NCBI GenBank assembly: GCA_945643635.1
Contig: CALZFC010000131.1
Span: 372,001 to 436,000, forward strand
DNA from: Allodiplogaster sudhausi
Lineage: Eukaryota; Nematoda; Chromadorea; Rhabditida; Diplogasteridae
Length of the DNA: 64,000 nucleotides
Direction: 5' to 3'
In this document: piece after piece, positions 36,291 to 48,979 of the stretch
How positions within the stretch are numbered: position 1 is the stretch's first letter
Layout of the letters: the number at the start of each line of letters is the position of its first letter
Program-made: the position numbers and the translations under genes
The notes under the pieces: model-generated
The model's database searches: none
Seen by the model: the letters and a program-made list of their open reading frames with translations, nothing else
Told to the model about the DNA's origin: nothing

Positions 36291-38212
36291 CTTTTATCTC
36301 TCATTTCTAGCCCTCTTAGGCGAACCCCCTAAAATATCCACCAAAGTTCAGGGTGAACATGAGAGGAAGAACGCAACGGAATATGTATGTATGTACAGTC
36401 CCGCCCAACATTATGGGGTCACGAATGCATTACAATGTATCACATTAAAATTCATGACAAAAAAGTTGAAATTTTTTGAGAATTGTTACATGTATTTGGT
36501 AGAGAAAAAAATGCTGATGCCAGAAAATATAAACATTACCCGAACAATTGCTTCTACGAACCACAGTGCAAGAGAATCTTAAGAATATCTTAAAGATATT
36601 CAATTTATTCGTGACGCCCATAATGTTGGGCGGGACTGTATGTAGACAAATGGAAGGTCTCCCACACTCAGATGGGAGCGAATCGCCATTGGAACGTTTG
36701 AGCAGACTTGAGTGAAGGAAAAAAAAGCAAGATCTATCTATGTATATATAAACAATATTAACAGGACATTACAGAATGCGTAGAGCAAGATTCACAAATT
36801 CATTCTTCGTAACTATTCACTTCGTTGCTTTCTAATATGTATGTATATCAATATACCATTCAGTAATAACGACTTTTCCTTATTGTTAGGCACTCATTTA
36901 ATATATGTATTGCTTGTTCTTCTTTACTCTTTCTTTCAGCCGAGACATCTCCTTTTCTTCCTTTGCCCCTTTTGCCGGTTGCTCCCATGAGAGTATTGCC
37001 TAACAATAAGAACTTATGCACTTGCATCATATAACCCAAGAGCCTGTCTGCTCTTTTGCGTCCTTATGCATTGTCTCTTTCTCTCTCTCTCTCTGTCTCT
37101 TTTTTTCTCATTCTTTCTCTCTCTTGTTTTCTCTTTTCCTTCCCCTCTCTCTCCTTTTCTTTATCTCTCTCTCTCTATCTCTTTCCTTTTCTTTCTTTCT
37201 TGATTGCTCCCCCACTCTCTCTCTATGTTCCTTCTTTGTTATTCTACCGATCATTCTCTCTGATTTTCTCTTCGTCTCTCTCTCCCTCTCTCTCTCTTTC
37301 TCTGCATCTTTCTCGCACTCTCTTCTTCTCTTGCATTATTCTTCTTCTGCCCATATAACAAACACAGCCTGCTGCTGATATTCAATTTATCCTATGCCAA
37401 GTAAGCTGCATATATTTCAAGCTGCTCCCTGAGGAGTTCTCTGTGGGCAGCGTTCACATTACACTTACTTTCTTTCTCCTCCTATTTATCTCTCATGTTG
37501 TCTCTCTCTCTTTCGTCTCTCGTATCTCTCTCTCTCTCGTCTCTCGTCTCTCTCTCTCTCTCCCTCAATCCGTATCTCGATTTCGTCTGTTCATTTTTTG
37601 TAGGATTAAGAGTACCAACCAGTAATGCATTCATCAGCTGCGAGCCATCGCCCTTCAAATTCACTGGGCATACTGTAACTGCAAACCAACAACAACAACA
37701 CACATAACATCGTTATTTCTAACTCTCTTTCAAAGCTGTAAGATCGGAAAATTTGGACTTTATTAGCTTGTTATGAGTCTACTATAAAGCCACTGTGGCC
37801 GTTGTGGAAAGATAAATGCTTATTGTTAGACGGCACGTGAGAAAATAAGCTCCCATTTTTTCTTAATTGATTAGTCGTATCTCAATAAATTCTGTATGCA
37901 TTAGGAGGCGAATTCAAAATAAATATGGAACTTTTTTGAAGAAAAAAAAAACATCTTCCGGAATGTGTTTTTGCTGTAGAGCGCGACATTCTCAAGGGAG
38001 AATTTGTCTGATTCAATTGGGGTTCACAGGTGAATGTTTTCGTGTGGGGATAGAGGGAGGAATGACTGGAGTCCAAAGGCCTTTGCAAAGATGGACTTGA
38101 GATATTTCTCGTATTTTTGTCTTCACTCTTTATTTTCTTACACTTTCACCAGCGCACTCTTTCACACTGTTTTCGCTTTCTCTCTCTCTCGCTCTCTTTC
38201 TCTTTCTTTCTT

Positions 38213-38258
<46 letters not shown>

Positions 38259-39630
38259 TCTTTCTCTCTATTTCTCTCTCTGCCTCACTCTCTCAAGCTA
38301 TCTTTCTTTCTCTCTCTCTCTCTTTCTCTCTCTGCCTCACCCTCTCTCTCTCATTCTCTCCGTCTGACCAGCTTTGGCTGTCTCTCATTTTCTCTCCCGA
38401 ACGTCATTTCACTTGTGTCACCACTCAAAATGCGGCCGCAACGACGGACGATGATGAATGAGCCACCCAATTTGTCTCACTGGAATGTCCCTTTTCAATT
38501 TTCTCTCTCTCTATCTCTCTATCTCTCTCTCTCTATCTCTCTCTCTCGATCTCTCTCTCTCTCTCACTCTCTTCACTGGCCCTAGAAGTTTTTCAAAAAA
38601 ATTTAAAAGCTTTGCAGGAATAGTCAAAAAAATAGCACATGTGTTAGCTTGCAAATTAATTTATTCTTTGACCTGATAAATCTGCTAATGTATTTTTTGT
38701 ATTTTTTGCTAGTAGTTGAAAAGGACAGATGTAGCAGAAAAGTATGTCGGAAGGAGAAAGTGAAAGATAGAGAAAGAGAGAGAGAGAGAGAGAGAGAGTG
38801 GGCTCAAGCGAAAGAGAGAGAGACTTTAAAAGATAGAGAGGAGAGACACAATTAGTGCAAGAGCCTAATCTGTCCTTGTGTAATTATGTCTATTCTTGTG
38901 CTTCTTCCTTTATCTTCCTGTTCTTCTTGTTGAGTGAAGCTTCTCATATGGGCCATTGCTTGCCACGTGAGACTTTAGAACACGAGTGAAGAGGTCGAAG
39001 ATGATGAGGGGGTCTTTGAAAAGAGGGAAAGCAAGAGATAGAGAGAGAAAGAAAGAGAGAAAGAGTGAAAGAGAGAAATAGAGAAACAGAGAGAGATAGA
39101 GAGAAAGAGTGAAAGAGAGAAAGAAAGACGAAATAATTAGAGAGCACGTGAACTATATAAATAGTGGAGAGAAAAAAATATATAAAGTCGATAAATTTCT
39201 AGAATGACGCAATTCTTGAAGGATGAAAGAGGAATTTGGAGAAAAAGGAGCAGCACCCTACATTGTACGAGGTTCCGGATGCCAGCATTCAATTTTTGCG
39301 TGAAAGAGCACACAAATGGAATGGGACATGAAAAACGGGGTGAGCAGCATTGAAAAAGGGAGCACAAAAAAAGAAAAAAGAAGAAAAAGAAGAAAGTCGT
39401 GCAGGACACACCAATTACATGCTCTTCGCACGCAAAGGACGCAACATTTCTTCTTTTTCTCAGCTTCCTCGTTTTTCTAAAAGACTGCCTTAAAGCGGCG
39501 CGCCTCAGAATCAGTGTCATGCTTCGTGCTAAAATGTAACGATTCAAATGAAACAAGATAAAGTACACAACTATTTCATTATTTCATTTGTGCAAGTCTA
39601 ATTATCATTTAATACTTTTAACTACTTTTA
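33990..39630. repeat. Long (GA)n/(TC)n tracts and other microsatellite
   Basis: TC-rich 33995-34150, GA-rich 34350-35000, TC-rich 35545-35720, GA-rich 35850-35940, (TA)n 36250-36290, TC-rich 37075-37300, 38180-38360 and 38500-38575, GA-rich 38770-38850 and 39020-39130. The tracts create long artificial frames rich in SLSLS or RERER. No gene can be supported except a possible channel 5' exon somewhere in this intron-like stretch. Confidence 0.7.
36396..36638. mobile_element. Tc1/mariner-like MITE
   Basis: 243 bp, non-coding, with about 30-bp inverted ends (CAGTCCCGCCCAACATTATG and complement), flanked by TA on both sides. TACAGT ends and TA duplication are typical of Tc1/mariner elements. Confidence 0.75.
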
Positions 39631-39631
39631 G

Positions 39632-41227
39632 CATCATCACAAGAAAAAAAGAAAAAAAAATCATTGAGCAAATTGTAGAAGAGATGATTGAAGATGAGAA
39701 AACTTTTCCAGATGATCCGACCATCATCAACATCCAGATGTACATTGAAGGAATGTCTTCTTTTCGTGCACAGACAATGGTTTCCTTTTTGTTGTTTTCT
39801 TTTTTTTTCTTAGATTTCCTTGCCTCATTTGGATTAAAAAAACAATTATTCTTGTTGATAAAGGTGGCATTAAAAAAAAGTTTTTTTTTTTGTAGTGTTA
39901 GTTAGAAAGAATAGTTGATTTGAAGTGTTAGTTAGAAGCGCTGTAATATGGGAGTGTGACAGCCTTTAAAATTTTTAAATAATTTTTTTAAACATTAATC
40001 ATCTTATTATTTATCTTGTTGTTAATTCTGCCTCGTCATCACTATGATATAATCATCTTTCTTCTCCTGCAGGATTTCATGCTGGACATCTACTTCCAGG
40101 AGAAGTGGGTCGACCCGCGCCTCGCGCACAACAACACCAAGCGCATCTTAGTCAAGGTTTATTTTTACGAAAATTAGGATAATTTTGTTTTCGTTTAAAA
40201 CAAATTGTCATTATTATTCGTTATTTTTCACGGAAATTAGGACAATTTAGTTTTCCCTTAAACATATATTGTCATTATTATTCGTTAATTTTCACGGAAA
40301 CTTGGACAATTTTGTTTTCCTTTAAAACACATAGTTTTTATTTGTTTTCTTTAATTCAATAGATACATACATAGGTTCAAAATTATCCTAGTACACTTTT
40401 ACGTTTCAGACGGTGAATTGTATGTATGTACTTACATGTTTGCTTTTCTCCACACTCTCGAGGGGGGGGGGCGAAAATGTCGAAAACTTCCGTGTTTTTG
40501 GCACAAGTTTCTACTTCATATATTTGCCTCCCTTTGAGCTTCATCTGCTTCATCTTCTCATTCGTCTTTTTTTCTCTTTTCTTTTCTGGCTATTATAACC
40601 TAAAACAAAAGCCGCGAATTTTGACACAAACACACATATATATATTTTTCTCTCTCTTACTCTGGATCACTTTCTCGCTCGCTCTCACTGACACCTCAGA
40701 GGCGGCGAAAGGGGCCGGGAAAAGCAGCACATTTATGACGAGAAGAGCCACCTGTTCAGAGAGGGTAGATGAGAGAGGAAGAGTGAAAGAGAGAGAGAGA
40801 GAGAAAGAAAGAGAGAGGGAGAGAGAGAGAGTGAAAGAGAGAGAGAGAGGGAGAAAGTGAAAAAGAGAGAGATGGAATGGGGCGGCTATAGCCTCCAGGA
40901 GCCCTTTGACACATGATCTCTTGCACTTTGGTGGCGTAACAAAAATATCACCACCACTGACAATGGCATTCCTATTGTCAGACACACACTCTCTAGTCTT
41001 CCATTTTAATTGTCCCTGGACTCGATAATCTCTCACTCTTTTACGGTCTCTCCATTCTTTCTCGGCCTGTCGTTATTTTCCCTCATCTTTTTTTTTTTAT
41101 CCAAAATCCCTCCTCCTGACAGCGAGGCCGATTTCACACAGTTTTATTACTAGCCTATCAACGAGATTCTATCTCTTTTTTTTATCCCAAAAACTTTCAA
41201 TTCCTCTCCATATGTCTCTCAAGCTTT

Positions 41228-41266
<39 letters not shown>

Positions 41267-44200
41267 CTCCCTCTCTCTTCTCTTTCTCATTCCCTTTCTT
41301 TCTCTATCCATTTCTCTCCATCCCACCACTGAGCAAGGGCAACAGCTGCGACACGAAATTCTGAAGCAATTTGAAACAGGGACCAGCCAAACGAAAGAAA
41401 CATTCTGAACCAAAAGCGTAAACATTTTTGTACTAGCCTCATGGCTGATTAAGACAAATAATATCGTATATGAATCCTATCCAAACTATCTTTATATAAC
41501 TCGTCTCTCCCATCTTCTTTTACGCTCTCTCCCTTCTCGATCTCACCTTCTCTCTCTCTCTCTCCCTCTCTCTCTCGCTTTCTCTCTCTCTCTCCTTTCT
41601 TTCTCCCCTTCCTTTTCCAGGATCCAGCGCTTTTTTCCCTTATCTGGCATCCCGATCTCTACTTCGCGAATGCGCGAACCGCCGAATTCCATCACGTCAC
41701 GCGGCCCAACTTCCTCGTCTGGATCTATCCAAATGGCACTGTGTGGTACGATTGCAGGTGGGTGTGAGCTTTCGTTGAATCGCTGACTTTTTAGGAACAC
41801 GAAACTCACAAACAGGAAAAAGGGCGCGAATTCAAAAGCGAATTTTGGATCGTTTAGAATTCTTTCATCTTTTCCTTCAACAATTAAAAAGTTTAGCACA
41901 TTTATTTCTCCCCACCATTTCAGAGTTTCGATGACGGCGATTTGCATGCAGAACCTCGCGCGGTATCCGCTCGACTCGCAGCGATGCACTCTGCGCATTC
42001 TGAGTTGTGGGTTTTGCGGCTACCGTATCTATCTGGGTTTAAGCACCATTTAAAGTGGAATAGATGCCACCACGAAAGTTTCTAGTATACGGTAGCTGGT
42101 TATTCCTGATTCAGACGCCTACGACAACGAGCAGGTGCTCATCGAGTGGAATGGCGAGAATGCGATCGAGACGAATGCGGAGATTCGCATGCCCGACATG
42201 AGGCTAAGGCGGATCCGGCAGAATCTCAGGAACGACACGTACGCCACGGGTACGGTAGGGGTACGGTGGGGCAAAGAGGGTACGACGGGGCGAGATGGCA
42301 ATAGAGCGAGCAAGATATCAGCGATTTGGTAGTAAAGCGTGCTCTGTCCACTTTTATTACTCACTGTACTATAATGAAAAAGAAGAAAGAAAGGAAAAGA
42401 TACAAACAACTGTTAATTGATTCTCGCAACATGGCGAAAGTAGGCGTTTTTTACCAAATCGTACATACTGTACTATGATGATTTGTTTCTAAAAAGTAAA
42501 ATTTATATTTAAAATTGAAGGAATCTGGTCGTGCGCGACGGCAGAGTTCATCGTCGACAGAGAAATCATGCATCACATCATACAGTCATACGTGCCGACG
42601 GCGCTCATCGTTGTAAGATACACATTTTTAATATTTTTATCTTTATTTTTATTTTAATTTTAAAACAAATTATTCTTCGGTCATGACCTTTCTTTGCTCA
42701 AATTGGAAGAAAATCAAACAGAACAAAGTTTTAAATATTTGCTTCAATCTATTTTTTTCTAGCAACAATCAGCGTTTTTCCACCGCTCATTCGCGCCTTA
42801 TTGTTAGGGCCACTTTCACATGCATGCTTTTGGTTGGGATCATTTTGATTGCTATCTTTTGGTTGAGGTAATTGTGGTTGGCATTAGCTTTGTTGCGATT
42901 ATTTTGGCTACAATCCTTTTGGTGCAGCAAATGCTTTCCGAACTTTCTTGTACTCATTGCGAAATATCTTTGAACCTTCAACGCATCATTTCTGTGCTTC
43001 CTGCTTCATTGCAACCACAATGTGGCCACGAGAACTCAAACTCTATTCTCACACTCCACTTCTACATATCTTTCTATGTTTCCCTCTCTCCCTCTCTCTC
43101 TCTCGCCTTCTCTCTATCTCTCGCATTCTCCATCTCTCTTTCTCTGTCTCTCTCTCTCTCTCTGATCTCCTCCTTCTCTTCCCTTTTCTTTTGTTCAAAG
43201 TCAAGTTCGCGTACGCGAAACATGAGCCGGCCAACTTCGCGCCTCTCATTTGTGCAAAAGAAGTAGAAGAAGAAAAGTGATCTTGGAAAGTGGTGTATTT
43301 GAGAGAGAGAATTCTTTACTTCTTTACCTTGAGCTTTTTCACGTGTCCGCAAAGTTTGAAAAATTTGATGTGCTACTGACGAAAGCACACAAAAGGTGCA
43401 AAGAATTGTGAAAAAAATACATTCTCGGGGGACAGCCAAGCCACTTTTTTTGAAAGCAAATCGAATGCATATTTCAATGAAAATAAATAGTTGTATATAG
43501 TAATGACTACCATAATTCATAATGTTTTTATATTTAAATTTGGTAGATATAGTTGCAAAAAATATAAACATATAACAATAAACACTATTATTGGTTTATA
43601 AATAATCTCCACAATTCAGGTGATCTCGTGGTTCTCCTTCTGGCTGGACGTCGAGGCGGTACCGGGTCGAGTGTCGCTCGCCATCACTACGCTGCTGACG
43701 CTGGCGACGCAAAGTAGCGCTGCTCGGATGGCACTACCGCAGGCTAGTGGAGAAAAAAAATCAGGCAAAACTTCTGCGTTCGGGGGGAATCGAACCCCCG
43801 TGGAATGCTTGGAAGGCATCCATGCTGACCATTACACCACGAACGCACGTTTTAGATCCCTAAAGCGATAATTAAATATTGTCACTTGAATAAAATGAAG
43901 AAAACTTTCTGCGTTCGGGGGGAATCGAACCCCCGTCGAATGCTTGGAAGGCATCCATGCTGACCATTACACCACGAACGCATGATATTTAGGCGAGGAG
44001 GGTGGCTTGGAAAGGGCGAGCTTGCCTAAAACTGGAAAAGACATACAGCCTCCATGGACTGTGTCAGAGATCTGTGCCCCACTTTGTGCGCACACTTTCA
44101 CCTATAGCTGCTGATAGTGTATGATGTTCTGCAGTTCACTGAATCTCAAAATTAAATTGGCGGTAAATTTAAAAAAAATTGACTGACTCAATTTTCAGGC

Positions 44201-46099
44201 GTCATACGTCAAGGCAATCGACGTCTGGATGGGCACATGCATGGCGTTCGTCTTCTCCGCCATGATCGAGTTCACTGTCGTCAATTACTGCACGAGGTAT
44301 CGGAGACTAGCAATTGGGTTTGGTGAATAAAACGGAATTGGGATTGGTGTAAAAATACAATTGAGATTGGTGTAAAAGTAGAATTACGTCAATATTTAGT
44401 GAAAAACACTCTATTCCTCTTTCTTTTGTAGAAGGAAACCTCGACGGAAGAAGCCAGTGGCCGGGCTCGCAGATCAGGTGCAGAGTCTCGTCAAGAACTA
44501 TCGCGAGGAACGGCAGGTTATTAATGACATATTTATTCATTGCTGTCATTGCTAAAAAAAAAAGTTATTTATGCAATCATAGCTCTACTATTTCTTGTCA
44601 GGCCCATGCAACATGCTTTCACTGCTTCTCGGTATGTTTAATCAACAACAAAAAAAACATTGTGCACAGCAAATACATCAATACCTATACATACACATGT
44701 AATTTGTGCACATCTTCAAATCCGTAGCAATAAAAAAGAATTCACATGTTTTCGTGGTCTAGCACAAGCAATTGACACATTTTCTATAAACTGCTGACCA
44801 CTTGCATACACACCCGTTTTCCTGTTAAAAGATCACATTGTTCACATGCGAATTTTTTTTTTTCGCATTTTGTATATGGAATACATACATAAGGACGATC
44901 ACCGAAAAGTAATATAGGCACTCTCATTTTCGCGTTTGCGCGAAAATAGCAGCCCTCGCAATTGAGAAAGCGCAATGGACCGCGGAAATTTGAAAGCTCA
45001 CATATTTTTTCTCGGTGAACCCGATTGTTGCTATAAGAACCGGGCTATCATCATCTCTCGCAACCTTGGCCGTCGCATGCAAAAGTGACAAAATTCACTC
45101 GTTCTCTGGAGGGTAATTTGTCTATATGACTTTTTATTACCCCATCAGAGAATTGACTGCGCACTATTCTTTTCTGATTTGAATGCACATATAATGGAAT
45201 AATTCCAAGAAAACACACCTCTAATCACCTTTCAATTTCCATACATTATCAGGCTGCCGGAAACTGCTACGAGGTCTCGTTGTGCACGACGAATGCTTCG
45301 GAACAAGCGCTCATCGAGAAGAAGCAAATTAGGCAGGTTTTCCTTGCGATAAATCAATCATTTAAATGATATTCTTGCTTTAATAACGCTCTTTTTCTGT
45401 AAAGCATTGCATCTAATGATACATGTCATTTATAATGCATCGCAATTATTTTTTAATTAATCTATTAAATAACATCAAAGTAGTTCGAATCTCTACCGTA
45501 ATATGTTTAAATTTTATGACTATGGTGTCTCTCTACACAACAGCCATTGTCTCAGGTAAAAAGGCGCGAATTCAAACATGAATTTTTGGCTCCTTTCAGG
45601 GAGTTCCACCAGACGCCGCCCGTCTACCTCTCGAATCGCCTGATGCCACTGCCGTCCTTCAAGCGCAAGAGCATCGAGGAAAAGTGGGCGAGACGAGAAA
45701 AGTCAACAGAAATGCCAAGAGAATATCTTAAAAATTTATAATGTATTTTGTCTAAAACAATTTTGTGCGTGACTTTTGTCTTATCAAGTAATGGCCAATT
45801 AAAATTAAAATAATATTTTTAAAGTCCGCAATAAAATATGCGCCTAAAGCAAGGTGCACACATTAATAACGGATAAAAAGTACGGCTTGTCCGTACTTTC
45901 ACCTCGACGGGAATAGTATACTATCTCTTGCAGGATAACGCGTGTCGAGGCGAATCGCAAGTTTGCGCAAATGATCGATCGCCGCTCTCGCTTCTACTTC
46001 CCGCTCGCGTTCGTGCTCTTCAACGTCGCCTATTGGATCTACTATTTGTATTACGCACCACGGAACGCGCCCGTCGAATCGGAGGATTATCTACTTTGA
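39632..46099 (+). CDS. Cys-loop ligand-gated ion channel subunit (GABA/glycine-receptor-like)
   Basis: A pentameric neurotransmitter-gated channel subunit of the plasma membrane. Twelve exons: 39632-39779, 40073-40156, 41621-41757, 41924-42006, 42115-42249, 42521-42612, 43620-43742, 44199-44296, 44432-44516, 45253-45336, 45544-45683 and 45934-46099. They join in one frame of 457 codons plus stop; the signal-peptide end is not included. Seen in order: extracellular segment DFMLDIYFQEKWVDPRL, the WHPDLYFANAR loop, the Cys-loop C-(13 residues)-C in ICMQNLARYPLDSQRC, M1 after YVPTALIVV, M2 with VPGRVSLAITTLLTLATQ, M3 AFVFSAMIEFTVVNY, a basic intracellular loop RKPRRKKP, and M4 YFPLAFVLFNVAYWIYYLYY near the C-terminus. 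The M2 entrance reads PGR where anion channels usually have PAR; the arginine is kept, so chloride selectivity is likely. The ligand cannot be told. Confidence 0.88.
43775..43846 (-). tRNA. tRNA-Gly (anticodon UCC)
   Basis: A 72-nt cloverleaf on the minus strand. The acceptor stem pairs GCGTTCG with CGAACGC, the anticodon loop is CTTCCAA (anticodon UCC), and the T loop is GGTTCGATTCC. A box and B box are present. A TTTT run is not obvious at once downstream. Confidence 0.93.
43910..43981 (-). tRNA. tRNA-Gly (anticodon UCC), second copy
   Basis: Identical to the neighbouring 72-nt gene except for one base in the variable region (position 43936). Same strand, 63 bp apart, inside the same intron. 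Confidence 0.93.
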
Positions 46100-47714
46100 G
46101 TTTGAGAGAGTCTTTTACTTTTAAATAATTTCTTTGTCATATTTAAATTGTTTAAATGAAAAAAAACAGTTTTTACTCCACATAAGCTCTTTTAATACTA
46201 CACCAGCTTCGCCTTCACTGTTTGTTTCTTTAATGCGAAATAATTTTGTTCTTATGCTGATTTTTATTCGTTTTAACTAAGAATCTTTTCTACTTATAAT
46301 TTGGTGCTCTCAGCATGGTGCAACCTTGTGAAATGTACGGGTTTTCTCTTGGTACTTGTATTTCGATATCATCTTTGTTTTCCTATTCACAATTGCAGAT
46401 TTAACCGACGAATCCATGTCAAATCGCAAACTGCTTCTGAATAAAAGTGCAAAAAGATGCTCTAACGCCAATCTAACAATGTAGACAGTCACATTTGTTT
46501 AAAGGAACCTATTTTATCTTATTCTAATCGTTCCTGAATAATTCATGCAACTATTTTCACGTCTAATAAAAGATTCAGCTAAAGAATAAAACAGTTTTTT
46601 TTTCTCGTCGCCCTTCGAATCTAATTTGGGTGACAGTGCATGCAAAATTTCACGCAATTCCGCATGACTACAAAGTAAAACATAAGATATAGAAAAGTTG
46701 TATGTGTCTCCGATAAGGGCTTTGACTGCTGCAACTCCTTTCGCTGCGGGACCTCTTGAATAAGGCGAGCGAAGCGCTCAAAAAAAGCGGGCGGCGAAAT
46801 CGTGAAGAGATGTCAAGGAATATGTAATTAACGGGGGGACGCTCTTGCTTTCTTCGAGCACAGAACAAGAAGAGCGACCTTGGCTGCATAATTACAGAGG
46901 ATGCGGTGGCTGTATTTTGGGTATGAAGTGCGCGGCAATTCGGAAATGGCCGCAGAATGAGAAAATACTCTGAAAGCGTTGCGAGGAAGAGAGTGAGTAA
47001 ATTATGGAGACAGAGAGATAGAGAGGGGAAAGAGAAGCCATAAAGAGAGTCAGAGGGTCTAAGAGAGTGAGAGAGAGAGAGAGTGAGAGTGAGGGGTGAG
47101 AGGGGGAATGAGATGCGCTGCATGTGGCGTAGTCTAATAAGGCGAATAGAACTCTCGCCCGAGGCAAGGTCCATAGAGTGCAAGATGAGTGCACGCTCTG
47201 TAGTCGGGCATTATAAAACGCAAGAGAGCACCAGCTGGACTTGGAGAAGAAGATCTCTCTCAGCGACATACTCTGCCCTATACTTTTGCCGTTAGATGCT
47301 ATTCTATATATTTTTTAAAGTAATACATTTCCTTTGTATATATTTATGCTGTTGCGTTGCCGACTGACCATAAGTAAATTATACAGTCTTGTACGTGTGC
47401 GTTCGAGTGAGTTTCAAAAAAGAAGCTTATTCTCACTTTGATTCTTCATTTTGCTTTCATGCCTCGCTGCATTCTTGCAAGGTACGGCGATCCACCAACA
47501 AATATTTAATGCAGGTTTGAATTGCCGCGTCTGCCCCGTGATTCCTGACTCTCATTCTGGCGTGGTATTTCGCATGTCGCACAAACCCGCTGCGTGAAAA
47601 TAACATGCACGAATGAGAGTGCGAAGGGCCGCGGGCAATTTGAAATATCACATAATCTTTTGGTGACCACGCTCCTTTAACTCTTCTCACAATCAGGCAG
47701 CTTCGTCGATCAAA
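46100..47714. other. Intergenic between channel and collagen genes
   Basis: AT-rich sequence with a GA tract (46990-47100). I see no gene or RNA. Long minus-strand frames here are low complexity. Confidence 0.5.
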
Positions 47715-47866
47715 GTGATGACCTCTGAGTCCGTCATCGCCGAGTCCATTTCCCTCTGTGCCGCTGTCGCCGTGCTTCTCTCGCTCGGCAGCGTCTTCTG
47801 TCTCGTCGCTGAGCTCAACGCATTCTACGCTCACGCTGTTGTGGATCTAGCAGAGTTCAAGGTCTC

Positions 47867-47897
<31 letters not shown>

Positions 47898-48979
47898 AAG
47901 AGAGAGAGAAAGAGAGAATAGAGAATAGTGATAGCAAAAAATGTTGCAGTCGCTTCCATGCCATTGCTTTTTTTTGCAAGAAAATTCGTTTCAATCGGGC
48001 TTTTCTACTTATTATATAAAAGGGAACTGTAAAAAAATAATGATGCATATTAGTTTATTTATCGTAAATAATATTTATACATATTTCGATGTGATCGTGC
48101 ATATATATGAATGATGAAAATTGTCGTCCATGTAGGTGCCATTACTGATTGTCTTCTTGTTAGACAACGGCCGACGAAGCGTGGAGCGGCATGGTGCTGG
48201 TGACGCGGGCGCCAGGTCTTTCTTCTTCTGACTCAACCATTACCGGGCGCAGTTCGGCGCGCTCCGCTCGTGCTTCCGACGCGTGCGCTTGCGCTGCTAA
48301 AGTCACTGGTTGTCCGCCGGGCCCGCCTGGTCCCGCAGGCTATCCTGGCTTGCCCGGTGATGACGGCGCGCCGGGCGGTGACGGAAGGCGTGGCACATCC
48401 GCTTCCGGTATTTACAGCAGCATGAGCAGCAGCGAGTGCATTCAGTGCCCCGAAGGCCCTCCGGGTCCCGCTGGCCCTCCGGGAGCTCCGGGACTTGCGG
48501 GAACGCCAGGAAATGTCGGCGCTCCTGGCAAGCCCAGTTCTGGTCGTCAGCCGGGTGCCCCCGGACCAGTCGGGGATGCCGGAACTCCTGGATCGGAAGG
48601 AGTGCCTGGAAAGCCGGGTCATCCCGGCGCACCAAGCACTCGACCACGCAAACTTCCCGGGGCTCCTGGGCCTATTGGCCCGCCGGGACCAGCTGGCGCT
48701 CCGGGTGAGCGAGGCTGTGACGCGGCACCGGGAGCAGCAGGGCCGGCGGGCCCGGCCGGCCCAGCCGGAGCGCCCGGGGCCACCGGCGCGCCTGGTGCGA
48801 CCAGCTCCGCTGGTTTCGCCGGCATAGCAGGCTCTGATGCGGAGTACTGTCCGTGTCCTCATCGAAGCGGTGCAAGAGAATTGTCATTTGAGGAGCCGGT
48901 CGAAGTGACCGCCTCCTCCCTCTCAAAAGCGATCGGCCAAGGCGACTACAGAAAGGTGCTCCGACACAAGGCGGCTTAG
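47715..48979 (+). CDS. Cuticle collagen
   Basis: A structural protein of the nematode cuticle, secreted by the hypodermis. Exon 1 is 47715-47861 (49 codons) and exon 2 is 48164-48979 (271 codons and stop), 320 residues in all. The N-terminal non-collagen domain has a hydrophobic anchor ([18 protein letters not shown]) followed by [10 protein letters not shown] and TTADEAWSG, as in the Col_cuticle_N family. A basic RSAR site before the Gly-X-Y region could be the subtilisin-like cleavage site (RxxR). Cysteine clusters ([21 protein letters not shown]) flank Gly-X-Y blocks with many GPP and GAP triplets, as expected for inter-chain disulphides. The C-terminus is ALSF-like ([15 protein letters not shown]). 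Start codon chosen as the first ATG before the hydrophobic segment. An AATAAA lies at 49182. Confidence 0.93.

Larger units (their letters stand above)
43743..44198 (+). other. GC-AG intron carrying two antisense tRNA genes
   Basis: The exon ends CTACCGCAG and the intron opens GCTAGT, not GT. The nearest GT (43748) would shift the frame, whereas the GC site joins LPQ to ASYVKAIDVW as in related channels. The intron ends TTTTCAG. Confidence 0.7.

Noticed and set aside
46668..47269. Long minus-strand frames between channel and collagen
   Set aside because: Low-complexity Ser/Leu content over a GA tract, no splice-consistent extension and no recognisable domain.
48233..48862. Minus-strand 209-codon frame opposite the collagen exon
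   Set aside because: Shadow of the GC-rich Gly-X-Y repeat; no independent features, and the plus-strand collagen explains it.
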